From: Viola odorata
Lineage: Eukaryota; Streptophyta; Magnoliopsida; Malpighiales; Violaceae
Assembly: GCA_963691705.1 (NCBI GenBank)
Contig: OY829542.1
Location: 57,081,002 to 57,145,001, forward strand
Reading direction: 5' to 3'
Length of the DNA: 64,000 nucleotides
This document shows positions 12,496-24,884 of this stretch, in pieces. The notes under the pieces were generated by a model, which was not told where the DNA came from, made no database searches, and was given only the letters and a program-made list of their open reading frames with translations. Made by a program: the position numbers and the translations under genes. The stretch's first letter is position 1. Each line of letters starts with the position of its first letter.

Positions 12496-15400
12496 ATGCC
12501 AAAGGCAGTCAGTGATCCCAATTTTTCTCGCACTTTCAAGTACTTGTTGGGTTAGTTCTCTGCTTTTAGTTCTTGATTTCATTATTTCTTCTCACAATAA
12601 CCTAACAATGAGTATCTGTGTTTTTGTTTTTTATAAATCCGTGATTGATTATTTGTTGGGTGCTAGCCACACAGTTCCTTTCAAGAGGAATCCCGTTCAT
12701 TTTCAATTCATGGATCGTGAGGCATCTCACAGAAAAAGACTATGCGGTATCTCTCCTTCCATTCTTCTGCTGTTTTCTAGTGTAAATTGCTCCATGGGTG
12801 CTTATGATATGAGTTCAGATTCTTTCTAGTAAAATCCTTATTGGTCTTTTTGTGGTAAAATACAGCTATATGCAGTACAATTTCAGCTCTTTGTAACCTG
12901 TGTCTTATTTCTTAGTCGGGAGGGCTTCAGGCGAGCATGCATGAGGGCTGACATTGAATGGTACTCTTACGGTTCTATTCCTTTCATCTACAAGGTTTAC
13001 CTCTTCTAACATACGTCGTAAATTTAGGCATAAGCAACTAGACTACAACACTTATTTTGAGTTGCTTGGTGAAGCTTGTGGTCTTAATTTCCTGACTCAA
13101 GAATTTAATCTGATGTTGAAGTTTCATACCTTCCTAGAAAAACCTTGACTATCAAATCTTTATTAAATTTGACTCTCTGCAAGACTTTTGACCCATCATA
13201 TCATTTTGCTGTTTTTAGATAAACATTGATTTAGAGGTGATGCTACTTAGTTTTCATGTTTATGTTACAGTGATGGTGGTTCGACCAATGGCTATGCTGC
13301 AAAGTTATTAAAGGTAGCCTGGATGACACTTCCTCTTGGAATTGTAGTTGCAGTTGTAGCATGCAGTTTTGTCTTCTGGTGGCAGGGACTAACTCTTTCT
13401 GATCCATATGCGCAAGCAATCTTGGTTAATGGTAATGTGTTGTGATTGCTTCTAAGTTTTCAATCAACAATATTGTATTAAGGTTTTCTTCATGCTTATT
13501 ATACGACCTGGTTTACCTTATCATTAGTTACAAGCTATTAGCTTATTTCTGCTGCTTAATTGAAGTTCATTTTCTCCCTAGTATTTTCCTTTTCCTGATA
13601 ATGATAACCATGAAGCTAGTTCCCTTCATGTTACAGGTTGTGCTTGCATATTGGAGCTGTTGGCTGAACCTCTCTATATCCTTTCTCAAAATTTGCTTCT
13701 GCTTAAACTGAGGTTGTTGGTGGAAACTGCGGCTACCCTTCTAAGGTGCCTGACAATGTACATCCTCATTGGCCAGCAAACTAGCATGGTAAAAGCTGTT
13801 AATAGGACTGCTAGTCTGTTGTCATTTATATAGTTATAGATTGTCAATCTAACCAAAGCAGAAGAACACCCACACTCTCTTTTTAATAGCTTAGATTAGA
13901 TTAAGTACATGTAGTGTACTTAACTAGGTTTGTCTCTCTATGCAATCACTTTGTAATGTAGTTATTGGTATGAAAGAGCTGCTTCTTCTTTGTGCTCCCT
14001 GTACGGGCTTGTTGACTTGCAGCTGCTAATTAAACCTACTATGATTCGTGTAGGATAAAGGGATTATTTTTGCTTTGTCGCAGACAGCATATGGAGCTTG
14101 CTTATTTTTAGGATATTGGAGTTATTTCCTTTCCAGCGAATTTAGGAGCTCTGATCTTTTCCCTTTCAGGTATATAATCTTTTTTGCTATCATCCCGGTT
14201 TATTTGGGAAGAAGTTCATATAGTCCATCCGATCTTTTATAGATTCCTTGAGCATGTAAACTCCAGGAGCATCCAGGCTTTTAGCTGGTTTAACCCTGTT
14301 AATTTTACTATTCTATCCCATACTAACTAATTTGTTATCCATATATTACCAAACGCTGTGCTGTAACTATGTCATTTGCAAGATTTACTATTACTATGCG
14401 GGTGTGTTAGTCAATTTCACGTTTTTTTAACAGATTTGGAACTATGTTGGACTATGATAAGCAGCTCTCAAGCATGTGCTTGTTGTTTACTCTTCAATCC
14501 TTCCGGAAGCTAATCCTTCAAGAAGGGGAAAAGATGGTTCTTGTATGGTTGGATACCCCTTACAACCAGGCTGTATATGGACTTGTCGACAAATTAGGTG
14601 TGTAGCTGGGCCAGATGTGATTTGCCTTACTCAAAATTACTTCTTTTTTTGTCATAGATAGGAATGTAAGATAGGGGACTCAAACTTGAGGTCTAGTCCT
14701 CCCTTCATTGTGGGAAGTATCATTGAGCTACAAATCATTATTTAGTCAAATTTACATTTTTCTGATCTAATATAAGTGTTCAAGTGACAAAAACGCTAGT
14801 ACTTGTTCCTTTTCTTCGTGTAAATGGAACTCTTTTTTTCCAAATTCATGTAGATGGATTCTTGCTTGTAGTCTACCTCTTCAGCTTGTTATAATTGTTG
14901 AATTTTTCATCCAGGGAGCTTAGTGGTGAGGTTGGTGTTTCTTCCTTTCGAGGAAAGTTCATATGCCACATTTGCCAGGTCTGCTTCAGGTTTACTTCTC
15001 TTTTTGTGGTCCTCTTCATTTTAGTTGACTATCAAACTTTATTACATCTTGATTGTGCATGTGTGCTGCTCTTCCCTTATGATTTCATATTCATGGTTCG
15101 TTTGAGTGTGCTTCATTCTTTTAGCCATTTGTCATTTTTTTGTGAAGATCTGTAGAATTAGGCCTATCATAGCCAATAAGAAACTTGACGGTGCTGGGGA
15201 AAAGATGTCAAGACTTTCATTGTATTTTGTGTCCAAAATTTGTATCTACCAACAGTGTGATAAGTTTCTTCTTTTAACAATTACCTCCATCCATTCTATA
15301 ATACTTGAGGCTCTGGTATGGAGGAAACTTAAAATATCTCTTTAAAGATTTCTTTGTTTTTTGGTTCATAGCTTGCTTACTTTAGTCGTGGTTACGTAAT

Positions 15401-17714
15401 TGGCCTTAGATTTATTCTAAAATAATCTTATCTCTTTGTCTCTTGTTTTCCCCCTTTTATACACTGGTAAATCAAATATTCTAGCCATCTTGAGTGTGCT
15501 TCATTCTTTTAGCCATTTGTCATTTTTTTTGTGAAGATCTGTAGAATTAGGCCTATCATAGCCAATAAGAAACTTGACGGTGCTGGGGAAAACATGTCAA
15601 GACTTTCATTGTATTTTGTGCCTAAAATTTGTATCTACCAACAGTGTGATAAGTTTCTTCTTTTAACAATTACCTCCATCCATTCTATAATACTTGAGGC
15701 TCTGGTATGGAGGAAACTTAAAATCTCTCTTTAAAGGTTTCTTTGTTTTTTGGTTCATAGCTTGCTTACTTTAGTCGTGGTTAGTAATTGGCCTTAGATT
15801 TATTCTAAAATAATCTTATCTCTCTGTCTCTTGTTTTCCCCCTTTTATACACTGGTAAATCAAATATTCTAGCCATCTTTTCCTGTTTTGGTGAAAAATG
15901 CTTAAAATTTGAATCATCTATATGTATTTACATTTCAACATCTTTGAAGCTGCTGAAGATCTATCCTTTCGTTTATCATTTGCTATATAATTGCTCTCTC
16001 TCTCTCTCCTTTCCTTCATAAGCTCTTAAAAGGTTTATCCTTCTATTGACAGGACAACATCCAGATAAAAACAGGAAGTTGGGAAACTGCCTGACAGATG
16101 CCCTGAAGCTTGTTATTTTGATTGGTATGTTCATCCAATTTGTGCTTTTGTGTGGCTAATTACCTTCTCCAAATTTCATCTGATACTTATTTTGTGATAC
16201 AAACTACTGCTACAGTTGCCACAATATTATTTTTGCATGCATATCTAGTGTGTTGGAACTTGGTGTCTTATACATTCTTTCTGTCCAGCAGTTTCTGATT
16301 TTAATCGATATACCATATCGGAGTGAAATTTGACGGCTGTAAATGATGAATGACTTTTTTTGTGTGTGGATAATTCATTTACAGGTCTTATATTCATGGC
16401 ATTCGGTCCAAGTTACTCATACTCTCTCATCAGATTGTTGTATGGTCGTAAATGGAGTGATGGAGAAGCATCTGCAGTCCTTCGTTATTATTGCCTTTAT
16501 GTTGGTGTTCTGGCAATGAATGGTAAGTATTTGTTTGCAGGTCTTATATTTCATTTCATTTGTTCCAAGTTACTCATACACTCTCATCATATTACTATAT
16601 GGTCGTAAAAGATTGTCTGTTTCCTGATGGGAAACAAATGCTGCTGTGCCGCATTGTCGTTGATTGTTGGCCATGTTTTGGAAAACAGTACCAATGAATG
16701 TCAAAAGTGATGCTAAGTTCTTATCCCACGCTTATCTGCAGTTAGCTGTTACTAGTCTTTGATCTGCAGATGGCTGAATTTTCTGTTGATTATGATAAGA
16801 AAACTGTTTAATTGTTGCTGATTGCTTTGTATCATGAGTTCTATGCATTCAGATGTCGTGGAAGAAAGTTTTTTATGCACACATATACTTGTGGGTCAAC
16901 ACATCAGCATGTTTGATTGATTTAGAATATCTGAATGATTTTTCTTCAGGAACTTCTGAAGCATTTCTACATGCTGTTGCTACAGAGCGCGAGCTCAAAC
17001 GTTCAAATGATATGTTGCTTCTGTTCTCAGTGATCTATGTGGTACTAAACGTTGTACTCATAAAGTCAGTTGGTGCTGTTGGCTTGATCCTAGCAAATGC
17101 TTTAAGTATCCTTTCAAGCTGTAGGATTTTTTAATAAACCACTCTATCCAATTCCAAACTAACGTAAGCCCACCAGTTTTCATTTGTCATTATTTTGAGG
17201 AATGAATTTGTTAAATGAAGTCCGCTGGTTCCTTAATTTTTATGAAGATATGACTTTGAGGATAATATACTCTGCAGTATTCATAAGAGGCTATTTCCAG
17301 GTACACAGCCATCATGGTGTAATTCTCCCAAAGCTTGGGTAGATTATTGACCTAATGCTGGGATTTTATTTTCTCTGCAGGATTCTTCTGTATTTTCCTT
17401 TACTGGTTGCTTGCCTTCAGGTTGGAGAGTTCTGCTAATTTCTGGAGCAATTACTCTCATTTCTGAGAGAATATTTCTGGACCGTGAAGAATTCTGGCTA
17501 ACTTTTGCAATTCATTTTTCCGTTGGGTTAGCTTGCTTCTGTGCATCATCTATTGTCATGTAAGTATCTTTTTGTACCTGCCTTTCTCTTATTTGATATT
17601 TATTTTCCGGTGGAAAGTGCACTTCCAATAACTGGTGCTTGTGTCATGAACAGTTATTCCCGTGAGAGGGCTTTCATTAACAAAATCATCCGTTTCCGTG
17701 ATCACTCGGATTGA
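12496..17714 (+). CDS. RFT1: RFT1 family protein, lipid-linked oligosaccharide translocation at the ER
   Basis: RFT1 is an ER multi-pass membrane protein needed to bring Man5GlcNAc2-PP-dolichol to the lumen for N-glycosylation; whether it is itself the flippase is debated. Fourteen coding exons join in phase: 12496-12550, 12667-12746, 12866-12960, 13271-13431, 13637-13788, 14054-14169, 14434-14597, 14915-14989, 16053-16124, 16385-16522, 16950-17105, 17248-17300, 17381-17559 and 17654-17714, giving 518 residues, close to the family norm. Family landmarks are [75 protein letters not shown], and [16 protein letters not shown] near the C-terminus. Most of the rest is hydrophobic helices. The start [18 protein letters not shown] matches the known N-terminal pattern. 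Intron 8 carries a tandem duplication. Confidence 0.95.
15102..15878. repeat. Nearly identical 388 bp tandem duplication inside RFT1 intron 8
   Basis: The segment starting TTGAGTGTGCTTCATTCTTT at 15102 begins again at 15490. Both copies end in the CTAGCCATCT stretch. Only a few substitutions and single-base indels separate them, so the duplication is recent. It lies wholly within the intron between exons ending at 14989 and starting at 16053, so the coding sequence is unaffected. Confidence 0.95.
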
Positions 17715-19231
17715 AGAATCGCTGGCTGACCCAACAACACCTGAATTTTGCACCGTGTTAACTAGAATCACTCTCTTTAAGTCATCAGATTGAAGAATGC
17801 CTGGGCCGTTGGATCATTTCCTTTTACTGCTTATCGGGAAAGCTCACGCACGATACAAGGTGAAATCGATGGAGGTTCTGTGTTGAAACTTGAAATTGAT
17901 CATTCGTTCATTTCTCTTCCGAATCCAATCTGGAGTGTCCTTCCAATCTTCTAAAGCAAAATGATGATTATTTTTTAGCTTTTCATTCTTTTCTTATTCT
18001 TGAAGAGGTTGGATTCCTCATTCCTAGTGGATTTGATTTACATTTTGACAGTAATTCTCCACTTTCACATGCTTGCTACTGCTGAAATATGTAACATAAA
18101 CATGTTTGGGGCTCATGAGCTCTCCTCTAAATTAAAATGTTTTACACACAAAAAAATAAAAATAAAAAAAATGTGGTAACTTAATAAAAATCACCTAAGC
18201 ATGATATGGTCATGTTCTATTGAAAACGAGGGGAGCCGTCCGTCTTATCTCCATTGCAAAAATTGTAGCAAAGATTTTTGTGTCAATGATTTTAAGAATT
18301 TTGAGGATACATGATAAATTGATAATGATTATATATTGGACTAATTTAAGGGGTCTTGCTCCCACTCACATGCCTATCCTATCCCACTCCCACTTAACTT
18401 CAAATTCAATCCCTAATAATTTTGCTCTCCACCTGCCACATTTTTCCTAATTATATTATATATATATTGTACTCTAAGAGATTTATTTACTTTTAATTTA
18501 AGTTTATGTTCGAGTTTAGAAAATTGAGAAAATTATATTATAAAAGACTCTATTTTAGTCTTGATTATGCTCGAACGAGGTTGATTTATTTTCAGAAAGA
18601 TAGAGAGAGTATATATACCGAAGATGGGGGAAAATATACTATTTATTAAGAAGTAATCATATTTACTCTTTAAAATGGGAAGAAAATCTATAAAAAAAAT
18701 AAAAAATCTTTAGAAAGAATAAATTGCAAGATTCAATTGTGTAGAGACCAATTATCCAATCTAACAAATTATGCATGAAAATAAATTGGCTAGGAACATC
18801 TAAGTGTGCACTTGGTGTATCAACGAGTTACGATCTAGTTGGATAATCCAAAACAATAAAAAAGTGAGATAGTTTTAAATTTTTAAATTTTAAAAATATG
18901 TATCAATTTAGGTTGTGATGAGATAAATCCTAAAACGATATAATTTTTCATTTTTCTAGAGACCGAAATCTGGTTAGCTACACTTAATTTAGATAGGATA
19001 TATATATTTTTTGAATAATTCAATAACGGAATGAAATTTGGTAGCTGCGATATTGCTCTATTTTTCACTCTATCTTATATTGAACTTATTTATTACACTA
19101 ACATGAATCATGCTAGTGGAAGAATGTGCACAAAGAAGCACACTACCATATGAAAGGCATCCATACTTGAGTATGCTTTATTAGAATCACACGATGAGAT
19201 TGAGGAAAGAGACTATGACTATGACCAATAC
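17715..19231. other. RFT1 3' region and AT-rich intergenic DNA
   Basis: The first few hundred bases are probably RFT1 3' UTR. Beyond about 18100 the sequence is AT-rich without gene structure. The missing last exons of the peroxiredoxin pseudogene would be expected here on the minus strand, and I do not see them. Confidence 0.35.
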
Positions 19232-19508
19232 CTGATCAGGAATCAGCATTCCAAAAAATTTTGAAATTGATTTGGTGACATCAGAAATCAGGGATAGTTC
19301 AAATCTCCCAGGCCACCTGAATTCAAAAATTGATTTGGTTACAAAGATCAAATACACTGAATTCAATAGGATGATGTATTGAGACAATATCACAAACATT
19401 ACTAGCTTCCTGAATGAAGTTCCCTTTTTCCTCATTTTGAGGTAGAATGACTAAATAAATGGCACTAGTAGCCAAAATGATAAAACTGAGTATCAATGAA
19501 AGTGCTAA

Positions 19509-22342
19509 GGTGCTGTTTAGTTACGGAGAATTTTCTGAAAATTTTCCAAAACTGGAATTATTTCCAAAATCTGTTTCTTATTTTCATTTGGAAAACATTT
19601 TCCAAATTTTTTTTTAATTTTTTTTTAATACTTTAGTTCAATAAATTCATATTGTTAATCTAAAAAATAATAATGTTATTTTAGACATGTCTATCCTCGT
19701 AATTTTGATAATTAATATGTAGATTGATATAAATTGTAATAAAAATACTTTATAATTGATATTTAACTAATTATAATAATTGTTAGAATATGAAGAAGTA
19801 ACAATTTAAATTAAGTATGTTTTGAATGTTGATATTTGTAGTATTCACGTAATGAACAAATAATTCAAGACTATTTTATATGTATTTTATTTTCATGAAC
19901 GGAATTATTATATTTATACTTGATCTTTAACGTGAATAGATTTAGCATATTTATATTTGATCTTTAACAAAATTAAAATGGGATACTATTTAGTTTATTA
20001 ATCTTCAAAAATGAAAAAAACTAACATTATTTTTTTAATTAAAAACATATTGATTTAACAAAAGTAATAGTTTTCATTTTTCAAAAAAAAAAAAAATAGT
20101 TCTTAGGTGAATACCATTTCGAGTTTGTAGTATTCACATCATGAACAAATAATTCAAGAAAATTTTATGTATTTTATTTTCATGAATGAAATTATTATAT
20201 TTATACTTGATCTTTAACGTGAATAGATTTAGTATATTTATAAATTATGAGGGTAGACATGCCTAACATAACATTGTTTCTTTTTTATGTTAACAATATG
20301 GATTGGTTGAGCTAAAATTAATATGTACATTGATACAAATTGTAATAAAAATACTTCATAACTAATACTCCTAATTAAAATCATACGAGTAAAATTCAAT
20401 AATCAAAATATGTTGCACAACAATATTTTTCTCCAAATGAAATTAATTCCAAAATTTTCCATTTGGAAAACCAATCCCATCCCGCCACGTCACAAGACCC
20501 ATTTTTTAAATATTAATTTGAAGGGAGTGTTTTAGGCGGGAAAAAACTTTTAAATTAATTTTAAATTAGTTTAAAACCCATTTATCAAATATTAAGAAAA
20601 ATAAGAAAAGTGGATATATAATTACTAATCTTAAGATGAAGATTATGGTTTTGTAACTTTTAATTTATTTTGTTCAAAGCATTAAGTAAGAAGATTGAAT
20701 TTTTATATGAAAGAAAAATTAAAAAAGATGAGAGAGAGTAAAGTTGACCTGTAGACCCCACTTTGAAAATAAAGTGAAGAAAAATTTGGAAAACATCAAA
20801 TATGGTGTTTCCAAAAGTTGGAGTGTTTGTAATGTTAATTTTGAAATTATTTCCAAAACTGAATAGTAATTGGAAAACTAGAAAATTTTCCATTTGGGAA
20901 AATATTGCTGTGAAACAGATTTTGGAAATATTTCCAATTTTTTGAAAATTTTCCAAAAATTAAACAACCCTTAAATGGCTTGTGCTTTAGAATTTAAACA
21001 TGAATATGTTTACCATACTGATATTTGATCTTTAATAAACTTAAAATAGGCTACCACTTAGTTTATTAATCTTAACAAAAAAAATAACATTAACATTATT
21101 TTTTTATTAAAATAAAATTGATTTAACAATAGTAGTAGTTTTTTTTTCCTCTTCGTCGTCAGAGGCAAATACTTCTAGCTTGTTGTACACTACACAACTT
21201 TATTCGAATGGAAGATAGAGCTGATCAACTATTCACAGAATATGGTACAGAAGGTCAGCAAAATTTAGACGAGAACGAAGCTAATGTGACGCAAGAAGGT
21301 ATTCAAGTGGATATGTCCCAACAACAACTAATGAAAAGCGTTAGAGAAGATATTGCAAATCAATTATGGTCTCATAATAATTGTTAGAATATGAAGAAGT
21401 AACAATTTAAATTAAGTATGTTTTGAATGTTGATATTTGTGGTATTCACGTAATGAACAAATAATTCAAGACTATTTTATATGTATTTTATTTTCAAAAA
21501 CGGAATTATTATATTTATACTTGATCTTAGGTGAATACGATTTCGAGTTTGTAGTATTCACGTCATGAACAAATAATTCAAGACATGTATTTTATTTTCA
21601 TGAACAGAATTATTATATTTATATTTGATCTTTAACGTGAATAGATTTAGCATATTTATAAATTATGAGGGTAGAAATGTCCAAAATAACATTGTTTCTT
21701 CTTTATGTTAACAATATGGATTGGTTGAGCTAAAAATAAAAAAATAAAAAAATAAAAATTGGAATTTTTTTTTTGGAAAACTTCAAAAATGGCGTTTCCA
21801 GAATTTTTCAAATTTGTAGTGTTAATTCTGGAAAACTGAATAGTAATTGGAGAACCGAAAAATTTTCTGAAAATTTTCCATTTGGGAAAATGTTGCTGTG
21901 AAACAGATTTTGGAAATATTTCCAATTTTTAGAAAATTTTCCAAAAAAATTTCAAAAATTAAACAACCCTTAAATGGCTTGTGCTTTTGAATCTAAACAT
22001 GAATATGTTTACCATACTGATATTTGATCTTTAATAAACTTAAAATGGGCTACTATTTAGTTTATTAATCTTAACAAAAAAATAACATTAGCATTGTTTT
22101 TTAATTAAAATAAAATTGATTTAATAATAGTTGTAGTTTTTTTTTTAAAAAAAGTAAGAAATAGTTGTTAGGTGAATACGATTTTGTGTTTTCTAAGGTT
22201 GGAAAATGAAGGCTGGAAAACAGCTGTAGCTGTGAAACAGAATTTTGGAAAACAGAAATAATTCCGGAAATAACTCCAGATGGAAAATTTTGGAAAATAG
22301 AAATAACTCCAAACAGAATTAATTCCGTTATGAAACGCAGCC
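19509..22342. mobile_element. Composite PIF/Harbinger-like element with TAA target duplication
   Basis: The left end reads GGTGCTGTTTAGTTACGGA and the reverse complement of the right end reads GGCTGCGTTTCATAACGGA. Both are flanked by TAA (19506-19508 and 22343-22345), the usual 3 bp Harbinger/Tourist target. The subterminal inverted repeats share gaaaattttcc and tttccaaaatctgtttc motifs. Further right-end-like sequences occur inside at about 20860-20971 and 21860-21970, each followed by TAAATGGCTTGTGC, so part of the element has been duplicated. A segment at 19786-20240 is repeated at 21388-21700. A transposase C-terminus lies at 21163-21387. Non-autonomous in its present form. Confidence 0.75.
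21163..21387 (+). pseudogene. C-terminal exon of a Harbinger-type (HARBI1/DDE_Tnp_4) transposase
   Basis: Behind the acceptor cttcgtcgtcag, 74 codons stay open to TAG 21385-21387. The start, RQILLACCTLHNFIRMEDRA, is the conserved block around the last part of the DDE_Tnp_4 nuclease domain in plant PIF/Harbinger transposases. The end, VREDIANQLW, is their usual C-terminal MADXRDXIAXXLW-like motif. Only this last exon is visible. The rest of the catalytic domain and the Myb-like ORF are missing, so it is a fragment left by internal deletion. Confidence 0.85.
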
Positions 22343-23631
22343 TAAACCTTGCTAGCAATAGCTAACATCTTTCTCTTAAAAGAAGGCCCAGTGAAAATGA
22401 CACCCACAATATTTTTCTACTATTTTTAAGCAGGAGGAGTATTAAAAAATCTTTGAAGAAATCATGATTGTAAGTAATCCAACGGCTGCGATCATGCTGC
22501 TATGTTGTTGTTTTTGCCCCCTTTTTTCGTATCTTGACTACTAATTGCAGAGAATTCAATTCTTTTATCATGAAATGCTGCAATCATCATCATCATTTTG
22601 ATTAAATCTATTATCAATGTGGTGTTATACCAAACACCACGCAATCATAATTAATTAATTGTTTAATTAAGCACTGTTTATTTTCTTGTTTGTTTTCAAA
22701 TGATTAATCAACCCATCAACCCTTTTCTTCTTATCTTCTGTTTTCTTTTCTCTCCTTGATTTTTGCGTGGTGTTTGGTATCTAAACAAGACCAAGCAACA
22801 ACAGTGTACACTTCACAGGCTATGAGCAGTTGAGCACGGCTCAACTTCAGAATGTCACCATTTAGATGACACTAACCACATAGATTGCAAAGAAAGCCAA
22901 ATTTAACATAAAACTCACCACACTGTCAACTGAAATACCTAGAATTTCAGTGTTCAGCTCCTCAAACTCTCCATGACGGTCACTGAAAGCAGTGATCTCT
23001 GTACCCACAAAAGAGAGGAAAAAATCAGCATCCTAATCTGAAAATCTGTTTATAGTCAAGAGAAAGAAGAAGCCAAACAAAACAAAATCAAACCTGTGGG
23101 ACAAACAAATGTGAAGTCCAATGGGTAGAAAAACAGAATCACATACTTCTTTCCAATGTAGTCAGACAATTTAACCTGATAAAAGCCCACACAAACCAGT
23201 TTTAATTTGTTTAAAAAAAAATGAATACATGACTAACAGGAAATCAAAAAATGCGAAAATAAACAAACATAATTACATTAATAAACTCTTGGTCATAAAC
23301 AACTTCAGCTTCGAAGTCCGGCGCTTTATTACCAACCAACGGAAGGTCACTCTGCACAGATTAAAAGAAAACCACAAGAATTAAACAATGCTGATACACT
23401 CAATTCATTAGTGAGTAAGCGAATGAGTAAGTGAGTGACTAACTGAGGCTTTGACGATGAAGGAGTTTCTAGAATGGGAGCCGCGAGAAGAGGAGAATGA
23501 GCAAATGGGGCGGGATTGGAGGGATTTGCGGAGGCCGAAGAAGGAGGAAGAGGCGAGGCGATCTTTCTTCCTGGGTATTTGAGGAGAAAAGAGAAATTTG
23601 GGGAAGAGGGAGCAACGAGATGGGTAAAAAT

Positions 23632-23801
23632 GAGGTATACCCGTTCGGGTATAAGCCGGGTATCGGGTATGGTCATACCCGAAATAATAAATTCGGGTAT
23701 TATCCATACCCGAACCATACCCGGTCAAAGCGGATATTACCCGGTCAAATGGGTATAGTTACGGGCGGGTATCCGAGTACGGGTACCCATTGACATCCCT
23801 A
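23632..23801. mobile_element. hAT-like transposon terminus with GGGTA/TACCC repeats
   Basis: A dense run of alternating GGGTAT and ATACCC words ends in ACCCATTGACATCCCTA at 23801. The reverse complement of this end, TAGGGATGTCAATGGGT, is a recurring terminal motif of non-autonomous hAT-like plant elements, to my knowledge. It replaces the first part of the peroxiredoxin transit peptide. No matching left end or 8 bp target duplication was established. Confidence 0.45.
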
Positions 23802-24540
23802 GTTCAGTCATGATCATAAATGAGTGGTGGTTAGTAGTAACATCATGAGAGCTACAATACAAGCCAAAAACCAAAAGAAAAAGTCCAGACCAAACCCAAG
23901 GCTACGTTAGATTTACATAAATGCGTTGCAGAAAATCCTTATAATATTTTCATAAAAAAATCTCATTTTTATTTTATTTAATAAAAGACTTTGACTCGTA
24001 AATTCCAATGAAATGTATTTGGGTTATTAGAAAAAATTAGTAATAACAAAAAGTTCTCCTATACTATTTTTTAAAATAGAAATTTTTTCTGATTTTTAAA
24101 AATTTGAGTCAATGTACTAAGGATCAACGATAAAAACTCGGTTTCTGTCAGTTAAATTAACAGATCGTTAGTATTGACCTTTAATAACAGTTGATTTTAA
24201 TTACAAAATTCAAAAAAATATAAAAAATTCAAAAAAATGTAAAAAACCCAAAAAAAAAAATGAAAAAATCAACCTGCAACCACAAAAAACCCATCACGTT
24301 AACTCTTCCTCGCCAATCCGACCAAACCCGATCCACCACCTCGTCAATCCGTCCAAACCCAGTTGCGGCTACCATACCAACCAACCAATCCAAACCAGAA
24401 AAGAAAAAAAGAAAAAAAAAAAGAAAGAAAAGAGGAAGAGTGAGGTCTGCGCAGGAAAGGAGAAAAGAAGGAAGAAAAGAAAGAAAGAAAAGAAAAAAAA
24501 GAAAAAGAAAAGAAAAGAAAAGAGAAAAGAAAGTAGTTCA
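23802..24540. other. Intergenic DNA with an A/G-rich low-complexity tract
   Basis: AT-rich sequence leads to a purine tract of AAAAGAAA words at about 24395-24535. Open frames here are lysine/arginine-only artefacts. No gene is seen. Confidence 0.4.
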
Positions 24541-24770
24541 CTAAAACGACGCGTCGTTTGTTCGACCCATTTTTTTTTAAAAAAAATTCGGGTCTGGTTG
24601 CTTACGTGGTATGACACGTCAACATTTTATGACGTGGCATTCAACGTGTCATATCATGTAGCACGGTTAATGGTGAGTGGCTAACGACATTAGAGGGAGG
24701 TACCAAATATGACATTTTTTTAATACAGATACCTTTTAAATGAAAAAAAAAAAGTATCAAATCAGTCATT
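24541..24770. mobile_element. Solitary arm of the ACGT-rich foldback family, next to a kinase promoter
   Basis: This stretch carries TACGTGGTATGACACGTC (24603-24620), identical to 54135-54152 in the large foldback element. It also carries an AACGACGCGTCGTT palindrome and an AGAGGGAGGTACCAAA block that matches TTTGGTACCTCCCCCT at 54089 in reverse. The order and orientation of motifs match the right arm of the foldback element. I find no left arm nearby. It ends roughly 30 bp upstream of the TATA box of the LRR kinase gene. Confidence 0.65.
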
Positions 24771-24796
24771 TAAATAAAGTATATTCCTTGATTTTC

Positions 24797-24804
24797 TATA
24801 AATA
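24797..24804 (+). promoter_or_regulatory. TATA box of the LRR-XII kinase gene
   Basis: TATAAATA, 81 bp upstream of the ATG at 24885. A leader of about 50 bp would follow. The ACGT-rich transposon arm ends just upstream. Confidence 0.7.
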
Positions 24805-24884
24805 CCCACCATCACTCACCTACACTCTTATTCATTCTCACACGTTTTTACACGTTCTTACCAACAAAAAAAAACAAAAAAACC

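Larger units (their letters stand above)
19232..23600 (-). pseudogene. BAS1: Broken plastid 2-Cys peroxiredoxin gene (BAS1 type)
   Basis: The intact protein is a thioredoxin-dependent chloroplast peroxidase. Recognisable exons, right to left: a partial transit-peptide exon ending at 23444 (FFGLRKSLQS, SRGSHSRNSFIVKAS), 23351-23277 ([16 protein letters not shown]), 23175-23094 with the peroxidatic cysteine region ([12 protein letters not shown]), 22998-22919 ([16 protein letters not shown] to SVDSV), and 19316-19232 (GLGDLNYP, then LISDVTKSISKFFGMLIPDQ). Splice phases of the first four are correct. Defects: the initiator end is lost in a transposon-like sequence, the exon for FSHLAWVQTD is not found, the 19316-19232 exon has a one-base deletion that shifts frame between NYP and LISD, and the exons with the resolving cysteine are absent. 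A Harbinger-type element fills the intron between the last two recognisable exons. Confidence 0.9.

Noticed and set aside
15106..15734. Two nearly identical 67-79 codon open frames
   Set aside because: They are two copies of the duplicated RFT1 intron segment and have no coding features.
23497..23793. Plus-strand frames over the peroxiredoxin transit peptide region
   Set aside because: Antisense to the recognisable SRGSHSRNSFIVKAS transit peptide and running into transposon words.
24260..24544. Lys/Arg-rich open frame and its antisense Phe/Ser-rich frames
   Set aside because: Product of an AAAAGAAA low-complexity tract; not protein-like.
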